Shown: positions 1-8,221 of the stretch, piece by piece | Numbering within the stretch: the first letter of the stretch is position 1 | Layout of the letters: every line of letters starts with the position of its first letter | Source: an uncultured Pseudanabaenaceae cyanobacterium | Lineage (GTDB): Bacteria > Cyanobacteriota > Cyanobacteriia > PCC-9006 > JAAUQQ01 | Reading direction: 5' to 3' | DNA length: 32,736 nt | Assembly (NCBI GenBank): GCA_938002085.1 | Contig: CALLAT010000123.1 | Span: forward strand, 1-32,736 | Notes under the pieces: model-generated | What the model saw: only the letters and a program-made list of their open reading frames with translations | Database searches by the model: none | Told to the model about the DNA's origin: nothing | Translations under genes and position numbers: made by a program

Positions 1-892
1 CGATGCCCCGTAGGCGATCGCTTTCATCCAGGGTCAATTCCGTACACATATCTGCCGCGATGGGGGCAGCCGTAGTGACGACGACTTGGTCAAAGGTTTC
101 TTGGCGGCCATCGGCAAATTCAATGCACTGGCGATCGCTCAAGGTCGAATAAATCTGCCGAGCTTTCTGCCCCAGCTGAATCTCAACGCCTTCCTCTCGC
201 AAGACCTCAGCAAAACGGTCAAAGATGCGGCCATAGCCACCGGGCAAGTAGCCAAACATCTCTTCTTTCAGGCCATTGCGCCGGGCGGCGTAGAGTCGAT
301 AGATCGTGGCCCAAATGAAGGCCGCAGAGGCTTTTTTATAGTTGTCGCCCAGCTTGGAGCGCAACAGGGGCAGCCAAAAACGGGTGAAGGTGCGATCGCC
401 GGACCAACGCCGCAGCCATGACTCCACCGACATTCTCTCCAGCTTGCGCCAGTTACTGATTTTGGAGCCCAACCAAATCGTGAAGGCTAGGCGGAATTTA
501 TCAATCAGCCCTAGTGCCGGGAACTTGAGGAACTCCACGGCATTGCTGACGGAATAGAGCTGGCCATCGGCATAGACGCCAGTTTTCGTTTTGCGCCAAA
601 CCATATCCTGTTCTAGGCCCAGCTCCTTGAGTAGGCCCCGCAGCTTCAAGTCCGATAGCAGCGTTACATGGTAGTGACGGTCCCAAACCGCCTCACCTTC
701 GGGCAAATTTAGATGCCAAGCGCTGGCCAAACCACCCAGATTGTCTGCGGCCTCAATCAGAGTGACTTTCTTGCCAGCCTGGGCCAGGCGATGGGCCAGG
801 GTCATGCCCAAAATGCCCCCGCCCACAACGGCCCAGCGTTCCCCCTGAGAAAAATCAGGTTGAGATGAGCCAGTTCGGGATGAATTAGCCAT
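1..892 (-). CDS. NAD(P)/FAD-dependent oxidoreductase (amine-oxidase fold), C-terminus cut by the left window edge
   Basis: Translating the complement from the ATG at 892-890 gives an uninterrupted frame to base 1 (about 297 codons). Residues about 20-48 are a Rossmann FAD-binding segment with VVGGGILGMTLAHRL followed by VTLIEAADNLGG, the usual dinucleotide-binding fingerprint and acidic end. Further on it has YLPGGYGRIFDRFAE and a VVVTTAAPIAA strand, both typical of amine-oxidase-fold (protoporphyrinogen oxidase / UDP-galactopyranose-mutase-like) flavoproteins found in glycan clusters. There is no signal peptide, so it is probably cytoplasmic. It is the last gene seen of a minus-strand sugar locus, about 210 bp after the acyltransferase gene. 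The substrate cannot be told; a role in modifying a sugar or lipid-linked sugar is inferred from neighbours. The 3' end lies outside the window. Confidence 0.85.
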   Translation of the reverse strand, partial: MANSSRTGSSQPDFSQGERWAVVGGGILGMTLAHRLAQAGKKVTLIEAADNLGGLASAWHLNLPEGEAVWDRHYHVTLLSDLKLRGLLKELGLEQDMVWRKTKTGVYADGQLYSVSNAVEFLKFPALGLIDKFRLAFTIWLGSKISNWRKLERMSVESWLRRWSGDRTFTRFWLPLLRSKLGDNYKKASAAFIWATIYRLYAARRNGLKEEMFGYLPGGYGRIFDRFAEVLREEGVEIQLGQKARQIYSTLSDRQCIEFADGRQETFDQVVVTTAAPIAADMCTELTLDESDRLRGI

Positions 893-948
893 AGCAATAC
901 ACCGAAATAGATAAATAAGAGGTCAAGCGGCAAATCCACCCCACCTAA

Positions 949-1045
949 CCTCCCCTTGAAAAAGGGGAGGAACAGATTGGAGAAGTGCGCCACAGATTTC
1001 TGACTCAGACCAGCCAATCACTCCTCCCCTTGGAACAAGGGGAGG
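949..1045. repeat. Two related hairpin repeats (CCTCCCCTT...AAGGGGAGG)
   Basis: Two inverted repeats of one family lie in the 893-1102 spacer. The first has arms 949-957 and 962-970 (9 bp, loop GAAA). The second has arms 1023-1032 and 1036-1045 (10 bp, loop GAA). They share the CCTCCCCTTG arm, so they look like dispersed palindromic intergenic repeats, not gene-specific signals. Neither is followed by a T-run on the minus strand, so I do not call them terminators. Confidence 0.6.
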
Positions 1046-1102
1046 CTGGGAGGGGTCGCTTTCGATTCAGGATCCAGAGAGTTCCGCTTTCTCAGATGCG
1101 CC

Positions 1103-1795
1103 CTAGGACGGCGGATTCAATTCCGTCACGGTCTGGCCTTCGATGTGATAGTCCAAACCACAGGCGTCACAGGTCACATCTGCATCGAGGGTTTCCCCCT
1201 CAACAAACTTGACCAAGGGCTGACCGCAACGGCAGACACAGCCCACCGACCGAGCGGGATGGCCCATGGAAAGGTGGAAATCTGGCACCGATCGCGTCAC
1301 CAAACTGGCCATGCCCACCATGGCGAACCGCCCAATGGACAGGTCATTACCGATGGTGCAGTGAGCCCCAATCGTGGCTCCCTCTTTCACCAGGGTGGGC
1401 AGGGTATGCTCATCCGGCGCGGAGGGATAGGGCTGTTTCAGGTCAGTGGTCGCAGCGCGGGGAAAACGGTCATTGGTAAACACCGTCGCCGCACTGACCA
1501 TGACGCCATCCTCAATCGTCACGGCATTGCAGATGTAGACCGAGGCGTTGATTTTCACCCGATGGCCAATCTGCACACCGTAGGCGATGTAGGACTTACC
1601 GCCGACGATGCATTGCTCACCGAGGCTGACATCGTGGCGCACATGGGCGTTGTCCCAAACGGAACTGCCCGCACCAATGGCGACGTTGTCTTCGACGATC
1701 GCCGTGGGATGAACCCGCACCGTTTCGTGAATCAGTGCATTTACCTTGGGCGAATCAGCCGCATCAACGCTGACGGCTTCGCTGCGATCACTCAT
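1103..1795 (-). CDS. Left-handed beta-helix sugar N-acyltransferase (WbpD/WlbB-like) with C-terminal zinc-ribbon-like tail
   Basis: This 230-aa protein has hexapeptide-repeat sequence from about residue 27 to 175 (VHPTAIVEDNVAIGAG, CTIGNDLSIG), the hallmark of trimeric LbetaH acyltransferases. The segment VFTNDRFPRA (105-114) resembles WbpD/WlbB enzymes, which acetylate the 3-amino group of UDP-linked amino sugars. Residues 186-212 add C186, C188, C190 and C209-x2-C212, a zinc-ribbon-like tail seen in some members. Its ATG overlaps the stop of the upstream dehydrogenase by one base (TAATG), which implies translational coupling. With that dehydrogenase and the DegT aminotransferase it would complete a three-step oxidation/transamination/acetylation pathway. 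Family is clear. The exact nucleotide sugar (UDP-GlcNAc(3NAc)A or a dTDP/other 3-acetamido sugar) is inferred. Confidence 0.85.
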   Translation of the reverse strand: MSDRSEAVSVDAADSPKVNALIHETVRVHPTAIVEDNVAIGAGSSVWDNAHVRHDVSLGEQCIVGGKSYIAYGVQIGHRVKINASVYICNAVTIEDGVMVSAATVFTNDRFPRAATTDLKQPYPSAPDEHTLPTLVKEGATIGAHCTIGNDLSIGRFAMVGMASLVTRSVPDFHLSMGHPARSVGCVCRCGQPLVKFVEGETLDADVTCDACGLDYHIEGQTVTELNPPS

Positions 1796-2859
1796 TACTT
1801 AGCCGCTCCAGCGAGAGATTGAGCATTACCATTGCTAGCCGCCACGGACTTACGTAGAGCGATGGTTTCGCTCAGGTGGCTGATGCTGGTCCAGCGGTCC
1901 TGGCGCAGAGATTCGTAGGCTGCGTTGACGGCTTCGACCGAGGCGATCGCATCCTCAGCCGTAATCAATAGCTGGGCCTCACCGCGAATCGCTTGGGCAA
2001 AGTTCTCTAGCTGGCTCTTAAAGGACTGAACCTTGCTGTAGCCATCACCAAACACAACCCAATCGCGGCTGGAAGCCTGGCGGTACTTGGACTCTTTCCA
2101 GCCCACAGAAATGGTGCCGTTGGAACCGTAGATGCGAATGAAGTAATCCAGCTCCTTGTTGATGCTCCAAGAAAGGTCGATATTACCGACAACGCCCTGG
2201 TCACTCTTTGTGAAAATGCGAACGGTATCTTCCACGGCTAGGCCCTGAATCCGCTTACCTTCCACCACCTGAATTTCTTTCAAGGGGCCAAGGAAGTAGC
2301 GCATGATGTCCACGGAGTGGGTGCCGTTGTCGATCAAAACGCCGCCGCCGCTGAGTTCAGGATTGGCATTCCAGCGATTGGTCATGTCCACGCGGGAGGT
2401 GAAGGCATTTTCAAACAGCACCACATCACCGAGGATGCCGGACTGAACAATGCTCTTGGCCTTGATCACGTCGGTGACGTAGCGAAACTTGGAAGCCATG
2501 GTCAGCACCACGCCCTGCTTACGCGCCGCTTCATACATTTTTTCGGAGCTTTCTACATCAATGCTGAAGGGCTTCTCACAGAGGACATGGACGCCGCGAC
2601 TGATGAAGTAGATCGCAATTTCAGGGTGGGTCGTGGGGGGCGTGCAGATGATGACTGCATCCAAGTCCGCCTGGTCCTCAGCCAGCTTTTGGTAAGAGTT
2701 GTAGCTCTTACATTTGGCGCTTTCCGCCATGGCCTTAGCGGCATCGAGGCGGATATCAGCAACGCCGACGAGGTTGGCTTCATTGGTGAGTTCGAAAACC
2801 TGGGCGTGGGTTTGGGCGATCGCACCGGCACCAATAATCGCGAAGTTCAAACTTTTCAT
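1795..2859 (-). CDS. Gfo/Idh/MocA family sugar dehydrogenase (WbpB/WlbA-like)
   Basis: 354 aa from the ATG at 2859. N-terminal Rossmann NAD-binding motif FAIIGAGAIAQTHA (6-19), the CEKPF motif with catalytic-type lysine K97, and GGGVLIDNGTHSVDI with D177 and H181 identify the Gfo/Idh/MocA family. An in-frame TTG at 2895 would add 12 residues before the beta strand. I prefer 2859 because the Rossmann strand then starts right after the initiator, as is normal. In WlbA/WbpB enzymes this fold oxidises the C3 hydroxyl of a UDP-sugar so that a PLP enzyme can aminate it. Its stop shares a base with the next gene's start. It lies just downstream of the GT-C gene, which ends at 2899. Family certain, substrate inferred. 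Confidence 0.88.
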   Translation of the reverse strand: MKSLNFAIIGAGAIAQTHAQVFELTNEANLVGVADIRLDAAKAMAESAKCKSYNSYQKLAEDQADLDAVIICTPPTTHPEIAIYFISRGVHVLCEKPFSIDVESSEKMYEAARKQGVVLTMASKFRYVTDVIKAKSIVQSGILGDVVLFENAFTSRVDMTNRWNANPELSGGGVLIDNGTHSVDIMRYFLGPLKEIQVVEGKRIQGLAVEDTVRIFTKSDQGVVGNIDLSWSINKELDYFIRIYGSNGTISVGWKESKYRQASSRDWVVFGDGYSKVQSFKSQLENFAQAIRGEAQLLITAEDAIASVEAVNAAYESLRQDRWTSISHLSETIALRKSVAASNGNAQSLAGAAK

Positions 2860-2898
2860 GGAAATACCAGATATACGGTTAAGAAACAGATTCAACGC

Positions 2899-4464
2899 CT
2901 AAGGGCGAGGCAAAACGGAGCGGCGGCGATAGCGAAACAGGCAACCTGAGCCATCGGTTGCGACAGGCGAAAGCTCCAGCAAGAACTGGTCAAAACGAAT
3001 CACAATGGGTGAGGCATCAGGCAGGGGCAGCTCCGGATGCTCAGCCATTTCGGCCAAAATCAGCCCCTTGGGATGATTGGAGAAGAATTCACGCTGCAAA
3101 GTCTCTTGCTGGTTGGGCAGCAAACTGTGGGAAACCGTCAACTGCTCTGGCCCCATAAGGCGGTGATGAAAAATCACCTGAAGATCAACTTGATTGGCTC
3201 CAAAGCCCCAAACCATCAGCGCCTCGTCACGGCGATGGCGACCCACGAGATCAATCAGGCTGCGGGTGGAGGGGCTAAGCCGAGGAATGGGGGCTACTTC
3301 ATCAGCGGGCGATCGCGAGATGCCCTTGAGCAGGGGCGAGGTCAGCGGTGTCGCCAGATAAAGCACATAACCCAACGGGACAATTGAGAGCAATATCAAG
3401 CGTCGTAACCAAGGCCTCTCAGACCGCAACCCTTGCAAGCCCACAGCAGAATAGGGCAACAGAAAGAGAGCAAGCGCGAGGGAATAACGCACATCCAAAT
3501 TCAGCGTGCCGCCCACCGATTTGTAAAACAGCATCGCTAGCAGCACTCCAAAAGGAGCGAGCCAAACCAAGGAAACCACCCGCTGCCGGAAGCCATGCCA
3601 GACGCCCAGGAGCGATAGGCCCAACACCCCAGCAGTCATGCCGAAGAACAATGTCATGGGGAAAAACACCAGCCGGACCAACCATCTAGTAGGGGTCATC
3701 CCGCCATAGAGTGCCAGCACATCAGCTGTATCTTCAGCCTGGAAATTCAGCACGTAAAGCGGGTCGCCATACTGAAGATGACTGCTCGCCATCCAAGAGA
3801 TGGGGAAGGCTAGAGCCACCATCCCAAAGGCAAAGGCAGACTTGGGTTTCCGCCAGAGCAGCAATGCCAGGACCGGAATCAAAGGCCACACTTCGTAGCG
3901 AACAGCCGCCGCTAGAGTCAGAAAGAGTCCAGCAAGCGCTGCTTGCCCCAGTCCTCCAGAAATGCGCCGAGCTTGGGCCAGAAAGACCAGCATCAGCGAC
4001 ATCAAAAAGAGATAGAGCGGCTCTGACAGAGCCATCAGGCTGTTGCGAAACACCAATGGAAGTAGGAGAAAGGCGATCGCAACGAACTGGGGAGCAGCCT
4101 CAGAGCCAGCAGGAACTCCGAATTCAGACCGTGTAAATCTCCAAAGACAAATTGCTGTGCCAATGGAAAACAGAACGTTGAGCAAAACAGGCGTCACAAA
4201 TGGCCAAGGCATTAGCCACAGGCCGACCCCCAACACATAAGTGTGAAAAGGTGCCCAAATATCAGCACTGATCCAGTGGGGGGAATTTGCCCAATCTGAA
4301 GCCAGATGAATTCGCGACAGTGCGTCCCCATTGACGGTTTCAGCCCAGGGCAATGCCAACAGCCGAGTCACCAAACCCACCATCACGATCAACGTAAAGG
4401 CACGAATTTCAGCAGTGGAAACAGCAGAAAATGGCTTAAGAGTGAGAGGTATAGTTCGCCTCAT
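2899..4464 (-). CDS. Multi-pass membrane glycosyltransferase, GT-C fold (PMT/ArnT-like)
   Basis: 521 aa with a hydrophobic segment near residue 25 and many further membrane segments through about residue 370, then a soluble C-terminal domain of about 130 residues. The first outside loop carries acidic residues (TVNGDALSR, ASDW), where GT-C enzymes such as ArnT, PMT and ArnT-like mannosyltransferases place the catalytic Asp. Such enzymes use polyprenyl-phosphate sugars as donors and act on the outer face of the cytoplasmic membrane. The locus also encodes a GT2 with two C-terminal membrane helices, the type that makes such donors, which supports this reading. No close subfamily was recognised, so acceptor (lipid, polysaccharide or protein) is unknown. 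It starts 341 bp after the aminotransferase stop. Confidence 0.75.
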   Translation of the reverse strand: MRRTIPLTLKPFSAVSTAEIRAFTLIVMVGLVTRLLALPWAETVNGDALSRIHLASDWANSPHWISADIWAPFHTYVLGVGLWLMPWPFVTPVLLNVLFSIGTAICLWRFTRSEFGVPAGSEAAPQFVAIAFLLLPLVFRNSLMALSEPLYLFLMSLMLVFLAQARRISGGLGQAALAGLFLTLAAAVRYEVWPLIPVLALLLWRKPKSAFAFGMVALAFPISWMASSHLQYGDPLYVLNFQAEDTADVLALYGGMTPTRWLVRLVFFPMTLFFGMTAGVLGLSLLGVWHGFRQRVVSLVWLAPFGVLLAMLFYKSVGGTLNLDVRYSLALALFLLPYSAVGLQGLRSERPWLRRLILLSIVPLGYVLYLATPLTSPLLKGISRSPADEVAPIPRLSPSTRSLIDLVGRHRRDEALMVWGFGANQVDLQVIFHHRLMGPEQLTVSHSLLPNQQETLQREFFSNHPKGLILAEMAEHPELPLPDASPIVIRFDQFLLELSPVATDGSGCLFRYRRRSVLPRP

Positions 4465-4805
4465 TGGTCAGAGACCCCAAAATGCAGCCGATTGATGCCA
4501 GGAATGATGTAAACCACCAACATCTCCCTGGGCAAAAGACACGAACGCAACACAACAGTTGTTGTTCTAAAACCTGACTGAGCATCAAACGAGTCCGACC
4601 GATAGCTGCCAGAATGCCAGAGGATTTTCAGCAAGCGAAAAGTCCATAGCTTCCCAAGAAAAAGACCTCTAAATTAAGGCAGAGCGGCAATTTCCAGTCA
4701 CCCAGAACGTACGACTAACCTTGGGTTAGCAGCATGCTTACAAGCTCAAAGAAATCACCCAGCCCCGCTCTGTCATGACTCGCTTGAATTGGCCTCAGTA
4801 AATGG
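4465..4805. other. Intergenic spacer, no gene seen
   Basis: This 341-bp gap separates the aminotransferase and the GT-C gene, both on the minus strand. No frame looks coding. A small perfect hairpin with arms CTAACC (4715-4720) and GGTTAG (4724-4729) is present without a T-run. It may hold a secondary promoter or a processing site, but nothing definite can be shown. Confidence 0.5.
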
Positions 4806-6038
4806 CTAAGTCAATTGGTTGATGGCTTCGGTCAGGGCATCAGCAATGTATTTGAGATGCTCCTGGGTGTAGTTCTCGTTCCAAGGCAGTACCAGCACAT
4901 GCTCTAGCCCTGCATAGGTTCCAGGGAACTTGTCTTCGCTATAGTCAACAGCCTCAGGACGAGCCAAGGTGAAGGGAAAACGAGAGTTGCCAAAGGTGCG
5001 CTGGTCGCGGAAGACTTCGCAGCTAAAGGCAGGCTTTTGGATGTAGCGCGGCGCGGAGAAAATCCCCCGCTCTTCTTTGAGCCACTTGGCCAGACCCACA
5101 GCACCGTCCTTAATTACTGTGCTGTCCACGCAGAGGCAATACTTCCAGTAGGAGTGGGTGGTATTAGCTGCATGGCTAGGAGGTGTAATGCCAGGCAAAT
5201 CTGCAATGGTTGCTGTCATTTGGTCAGCCAGCTGTTGACGCTGCTTGACCACACCTTTCAGCTTGGGCAATTGACCACAGGCCACAGCGCCCTGAAGCTC
5301 AGTCATGCGGTAGTTCAGCGAGAGGAAATAATGATCGGGCTTGGGATCGCCGTAGCCCCAAGCCTTGTTGATGAACAACCACATGTGGCGAGCTAAAGCA
5401 TCGTCATCGGTGACAACAATGCCGCCTTCTCCAGCAGTGATGTGCTTGCCTTGCTGGAGGCTAAAACAGCCAATGGCTCCGATGGTACCCACATACTTAT
5501 CGTCGTGGCGCGCCATGAAGGCTTGGGCCGTATCTTCAATCACGGGAATACCGTGGGCATCCGCCACTGCCATGATCTTCGTCATGTCGCAGGGGTTGCC
5601 GAACAGGTGAGTGACAATGATGGCCTTGGTGCGATCGCTGATGTTCTGCTCAATACTCTCAGCAGTCACATTCCAATCTGTGGGGTCCACATCCACAAAC
5701 ACCGGGATGGCACCTTGATAAACGATGGGGGCCAAAGCCCCCATATCGGTAATGGAAGTGGTGATGATTTCATCACCAGGCTCGGGATTCACCGCAGCCA
5801 CAGCACAATGCACCGCTGCAGAGCCAGATGCACAGGCAAATGCGTGCTTTGCACCAATCAACTTTGCAAAGTCCTTCTCCAGGGCTTTAACAAAGGTGCC
5901 TTTCGTACTAGTAAGTGTTCCACTCCCGATCGCTTCAGCGACTAGCTTAATTTCATCCGCGCCGAGGGTGCGCCCCGCTGCTTCTTGATCAGAAGGTAAC
6001 TTAAGAAAAGTCTTTTTAGGCTCGAAAGTACTGACCAT
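4806..6038 (-). CDS. DegT/DnrJ/EryC1/StrS family PLP-dependent sugar aminotransferase
   Basis: 410 aa, the usual length. Motifs in order: ACASGSAAVHCAV (68-80), which binds the PLP phosphate; PVIEDTAQAF (165-174) with D169 for the pyridine nitrogen; and CFSLQQGKHITAGEGG (191-206), with K198 the Schiff-base lysine. The family transaminates keto-sugars (WbpE, FdtB, DesV) or keto-inositols (StsC) using Glu or Gln. With the Gfo/Idh dehydrogenase and the LbetaH acyltransferase on the same strand it gives the middle step of a 3-acetamido-sugar route. The QQGK-TAGEGG context is also found in inosose and AHBA-type members, so substrate is not fixed by sequence alone. Start chosen at the ATG at 6038; 95 bp separate it from the GT2 gene. 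Confidence 0.9.
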   Translation of the reverse strand: MVSTFEPKKTFLKLPSDQEAAGRTLGADEIKLVAEAIGSGTLTSTKGTFVKALEKDFAKLIGAKHAFACASGSAAVHCAVAAVNPEPGDEIITTSITDMGALAPIVYQGAIPVFVDVDPTDWNVTAESIEQNISDRTKAIIVTHLFGNPCDMTKIMAVADAHGIPVIEDTAQAFMARHDDKYVGTIGAIGCFSLQQGKHITAGEGGIVVTDDDALARHMWLFINKAWGYGDPKPDHYFLSLNYRMTELQGAVACGQLPKLKGVVKQRQQLADQMTATIADLPGITPPSHAANTTHSYWKYCLCVDSTVIKDGAVGLAKWLKEERGIFSAPRYIQKPAFSCEVFRDQRTFGNSRFPFTLARPEAVDYSEDKFPGTYAGLEHVLVLPWNENYTQEHLKYIADALTEAINQLT

Positions 6039-6133
6039 GAGTTGAAGGCTCCTGAGTAAAAAGAGAACGCCTAAGGCCTAAGGACATATAGGCGTATGGA
6101 AGGCGAAGAAAGTTGAACCGAACCGACTGCGGC

Positions 6134-7276
6134 CTAGCGACTGGCCTGCTGATTAGTCCGGTGAATTGAGGTGCCGAGGTAAAACAGCTCCTCAAAGTAG
6201 TACTTGTTCTGAACCGCCAGCACCGCCAAGCTAAACAGCTGCACACCCAACATCAGCAGCACGCCGCCAATGATGAAAGTGTGAGGTGCCTGCTGATAAG
6301 CCATTGCGACTGCAACAGTGGGGTCTAGTACTGGTACGGAAGCAGAAGAAAGCTCCTGATAAGCAGTCCAGCTATGAATTGCTGACCAACTAGCGGAATA
6401 AAGGCCTAAGCCCAAAAACAGCAGGCTTGGCAAGAAAAAAAACATTACTGGCCGAAACAGAAATCCATAGAAGAAGATGGACCAGGTATGGCGCAAAATC
6501 TTCATGCTGGATTTGCGACGGGGGGGCTTAACCGCCGCCGCAGGGGATGGCTCTACCGGAGGTACACGCCAATTTAAATGGGCTGGCACCTCATCCACTC
6601 GCTCGTTGAGCAACTTCGCCTTGTGGAGGATTTCAGGATTGATATCCATCCCCATAGAACGGGGATGAAGACTATCCACAAAGTTCCGATCGTAAGCCCG
6701 TACCATGCCCGTCAGCGTTGATATTTCGCCCCTATCCGCAAGAGACAAGAAACGATTAGCCCAAACACTCAGCAGGCGGCGAAATGTCGGAACATTAGAG
6801 ACCTTTCCCCCAGGCATATAAGGCGAAGCCACCACAACTTGTGCGCCGGTTGCTTGCATGCGGCGAACGAGAGTCTCGATATGCTCTGGAGAATAACTAA
6901 GGTCTAGATCCAAGGTGACAACATAGTCTCCCTGGGAATGTTCAAATCCAGTACGGAGCGCTTGACCAAGGCCACTGTTGTGCAAGTGGTGAACCACTCG
7001 AACTTGGGGAACTCGCCTGGCAAAAGCATCAGCGAGCTGAGCCGTATTATCGCGACTACCGTCATTAACAATGACGATTTCCCAACAAAACTCCTCCTCC
7101 AACCGAGCCATGTGATGGCAGAGCAGAGTCAGATTTTCTTCCAGAATTGCAGCCTCGTTGTAAGCGGGGGTCACCAATGAAACGAGAGGCCGGGGGGCCG
7201 AGCCAAGCTCATTTGCAGGGGAAGAAGAGATTACAGGCTGAGACCAGCCCGATTTCATAACAGGCACTGAAGCCAT
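6134..7276 (-). CDS. Family 2 glycosyltransferase with two C-terminal membrane helices (polyprenyl-phosphate sugar synthase-like)
   Basis: 380 aa. The GT-A core runs from about residue 31 to 235: SLVTPAYNE (33-41), IVIVNDGSRDNT (67-78) and LDLDLSYSPE with the DxD at 123-125. TGMVRAYDR (189-196) is like the acceptor region of DPM1/GtrB/ArnC enzymes. A basic linker (PPRRKSSMK, about 251-259) is followed by membrane segments near 265-293 and 334-356. This layout fits a cytoplasmic-face enzyme that loads a sugar on to undecaprenyl or polyprenyl phosphate. It is the first gene of the minus-strand sugar locus, and a 945-bp non-coding region upstream is shared with the divergent secretion operon. 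Its likely partner is the GT-C enzyme in the same locus (inference). Confidence 0.85.
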   Translation of the reverse strand: MASVPVMKSGWSQPVISSSPANELGSAPRPLVSLVTPAYNEAAILEENLTLLCHHMARLEEEFCWEIVIVNDGSRDNTAQLADAFARRVPQVRVVHHLHNSGLGQALRTGFEHSQGDYVVTLDLDLSYSPEHIETLVRRMQATGAQVVVASPYMPGGKVSNVPTFRRLLSVWANRFLSLADRGEISTLTGMVRAYDRNFVDSLHPRSMGMDINPEILHKAKLLNERVDEVPAHLNWRVPPVEPSPAAAVKPPRRKSSMKILRHTWSIFFYGFLFRPVMFFFLPSLLFLGLGLYSASWSAIHSWTAYQELSSASVPVLDPTVAVAMAYQQAPHTFIIGGVLLMLGVQLFSLAVLAVQNKYYFEELFYLGTSIHRTNQQASR

Positions 7277-7909
7277 GAATTAACCTCTGGATGCACGCTT
7301 GGGAAATCCTTGGTAATGACAGAAGAGACTTTAATGCTTCTATCCAAGTGACCAGAACAGACATAGACAAACAGTTAAAACTATTCAGCTAACACGTCAT
7401 TCAGTAATCGAGTTTTAACTCAGTGATTTCCCACAGCTACCCCTACGAAGGACTCGTGGAATCTTCGGAGGCTGGATTAGCTCTTTATTCAATCTTTATT
7501 ACGTCATCGAAACGAGTAAAAATCGAATAAAGCAATCTGTTCAAGAGCGTATTACTTCTCAATATTTATACGGAGCGAAAATCGTCACCAAATCTGAAGC
7601 AAAGATTAAAAACCTCCAAACGGAGGAACTTTCCCGATAGGCAGCCTCAAGCCTTGCAAGTAAGGAGGGCTTCATTAGGTTAAGTGCTTAGCGGGCTCGG
7701 CCAAGCTCGATGACAATTTGAAAGGATTGTAGTGTCTCCAGCAGAGTCAATTCTGGGAATTCTAAACGGTAGAGATATTGCATCTAGATAACGATGGCAA
7801 TCGGGCATGAAGCAGCCTGATGCTCGTTTATAAGGGTTGGTGCCACTTAAACCCGTGATTTATCGTCAAGGGGAATTGCATAACCGTAATTCTTCCCACG
7901 TATGTATAT

Positions 7910-7932
7910 ACACAGATGCACTCCATCTGTGT
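7910..7932. promoter_or_regulatory. Perfect 9-bp hairpin in the secretion operon upstream region
   Basis: Arms ACACAGATG (7910-7918) and CATCTGTGT (7924-7932) enclose a 5-nt loop. No T-run follows on either strand, so it is not an intrinsic terminator. It may be an operator or a structured leader element about 290 bp before the PPIase gene. Function is unknown. Confidence 0.4.
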
Positions 7933-8010
7933 TGCTAGGGCATAGGCTCTGTCAAACATATCTTCCTTAGAGGCGTAAGCACTCACACATACTTCGTGTC
8001 TTCAGCAAGA

Positions 8011-8039
8011 TTGTTGATTCTACTGGGGTTTTGTATTCT
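8011..8039 (+). promoter_or_regulatory. Possible sigma70-type promoter for the secretion operon
   Basis: TTGTTG (8011-8016), a 17-bp spacer and TATTCT (8034-8039) give a plausible -35/-10 pair about 180 bp before the PPIase start. The match is partial (-35 4/6, -10 4/6) and other weak pairs can be found in this AT-rich region, so this is a suggestion only. Confidence 0.25.
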
Positions 8040-8221
8040 ATACAGTGAGAGGATTCTAAGAGATTGTCGAAAATCCCCCTACGACAGTCTTGAAGAGAAG
8101 GGTCAGGAGATGTGATCAGTCGTGATCCAAAACAAAGGGGAACTTCGCGAAGCTGTTAACCTAGCTGCCACTGCTGTCTCCCCTAAACCACTGTTGTCAT
8201 TGCTGCACAGGCCTTTTAGTT

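Larger units (their letters stand above)
7277..8221. other. Long divergent intergenic region between glycan locus and secretion operon
   Basis: No credible coding frame occurs in these 945 bases. It must contain the promoters of both divergent units. Visible structure includes an imperfect inverted repeat TTTATTC (7484-7490) / GAATAAA (7525-7531), a short hairpin CCTCC (7613-7617) / GGAGG (7622-7626) and a 9-bp perfect hairpin at 7910-7932 listed separately. The base composition is clearly AT-richer than in the flanking genes. Confidence 0.6.

Noticed and set aside
949-1045. Paired hairpins as terminators of the acyltransferase transcript
   Set aside because: No T-run follows on the minus strand and both share a repeat-like arm.
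1145-1822. 225-codon frame on the plus strand over the acyltransferase
   Set aside because: It lies antisense to a gene with clear family motifs, and its own product has no recognisable features; typical of a GC-rich shadow frame.
2317-2949. 210-codon plus-strand frame over the Gfo/Idh gene
   Set aside because: Antisense shadow of a well-supported gene.
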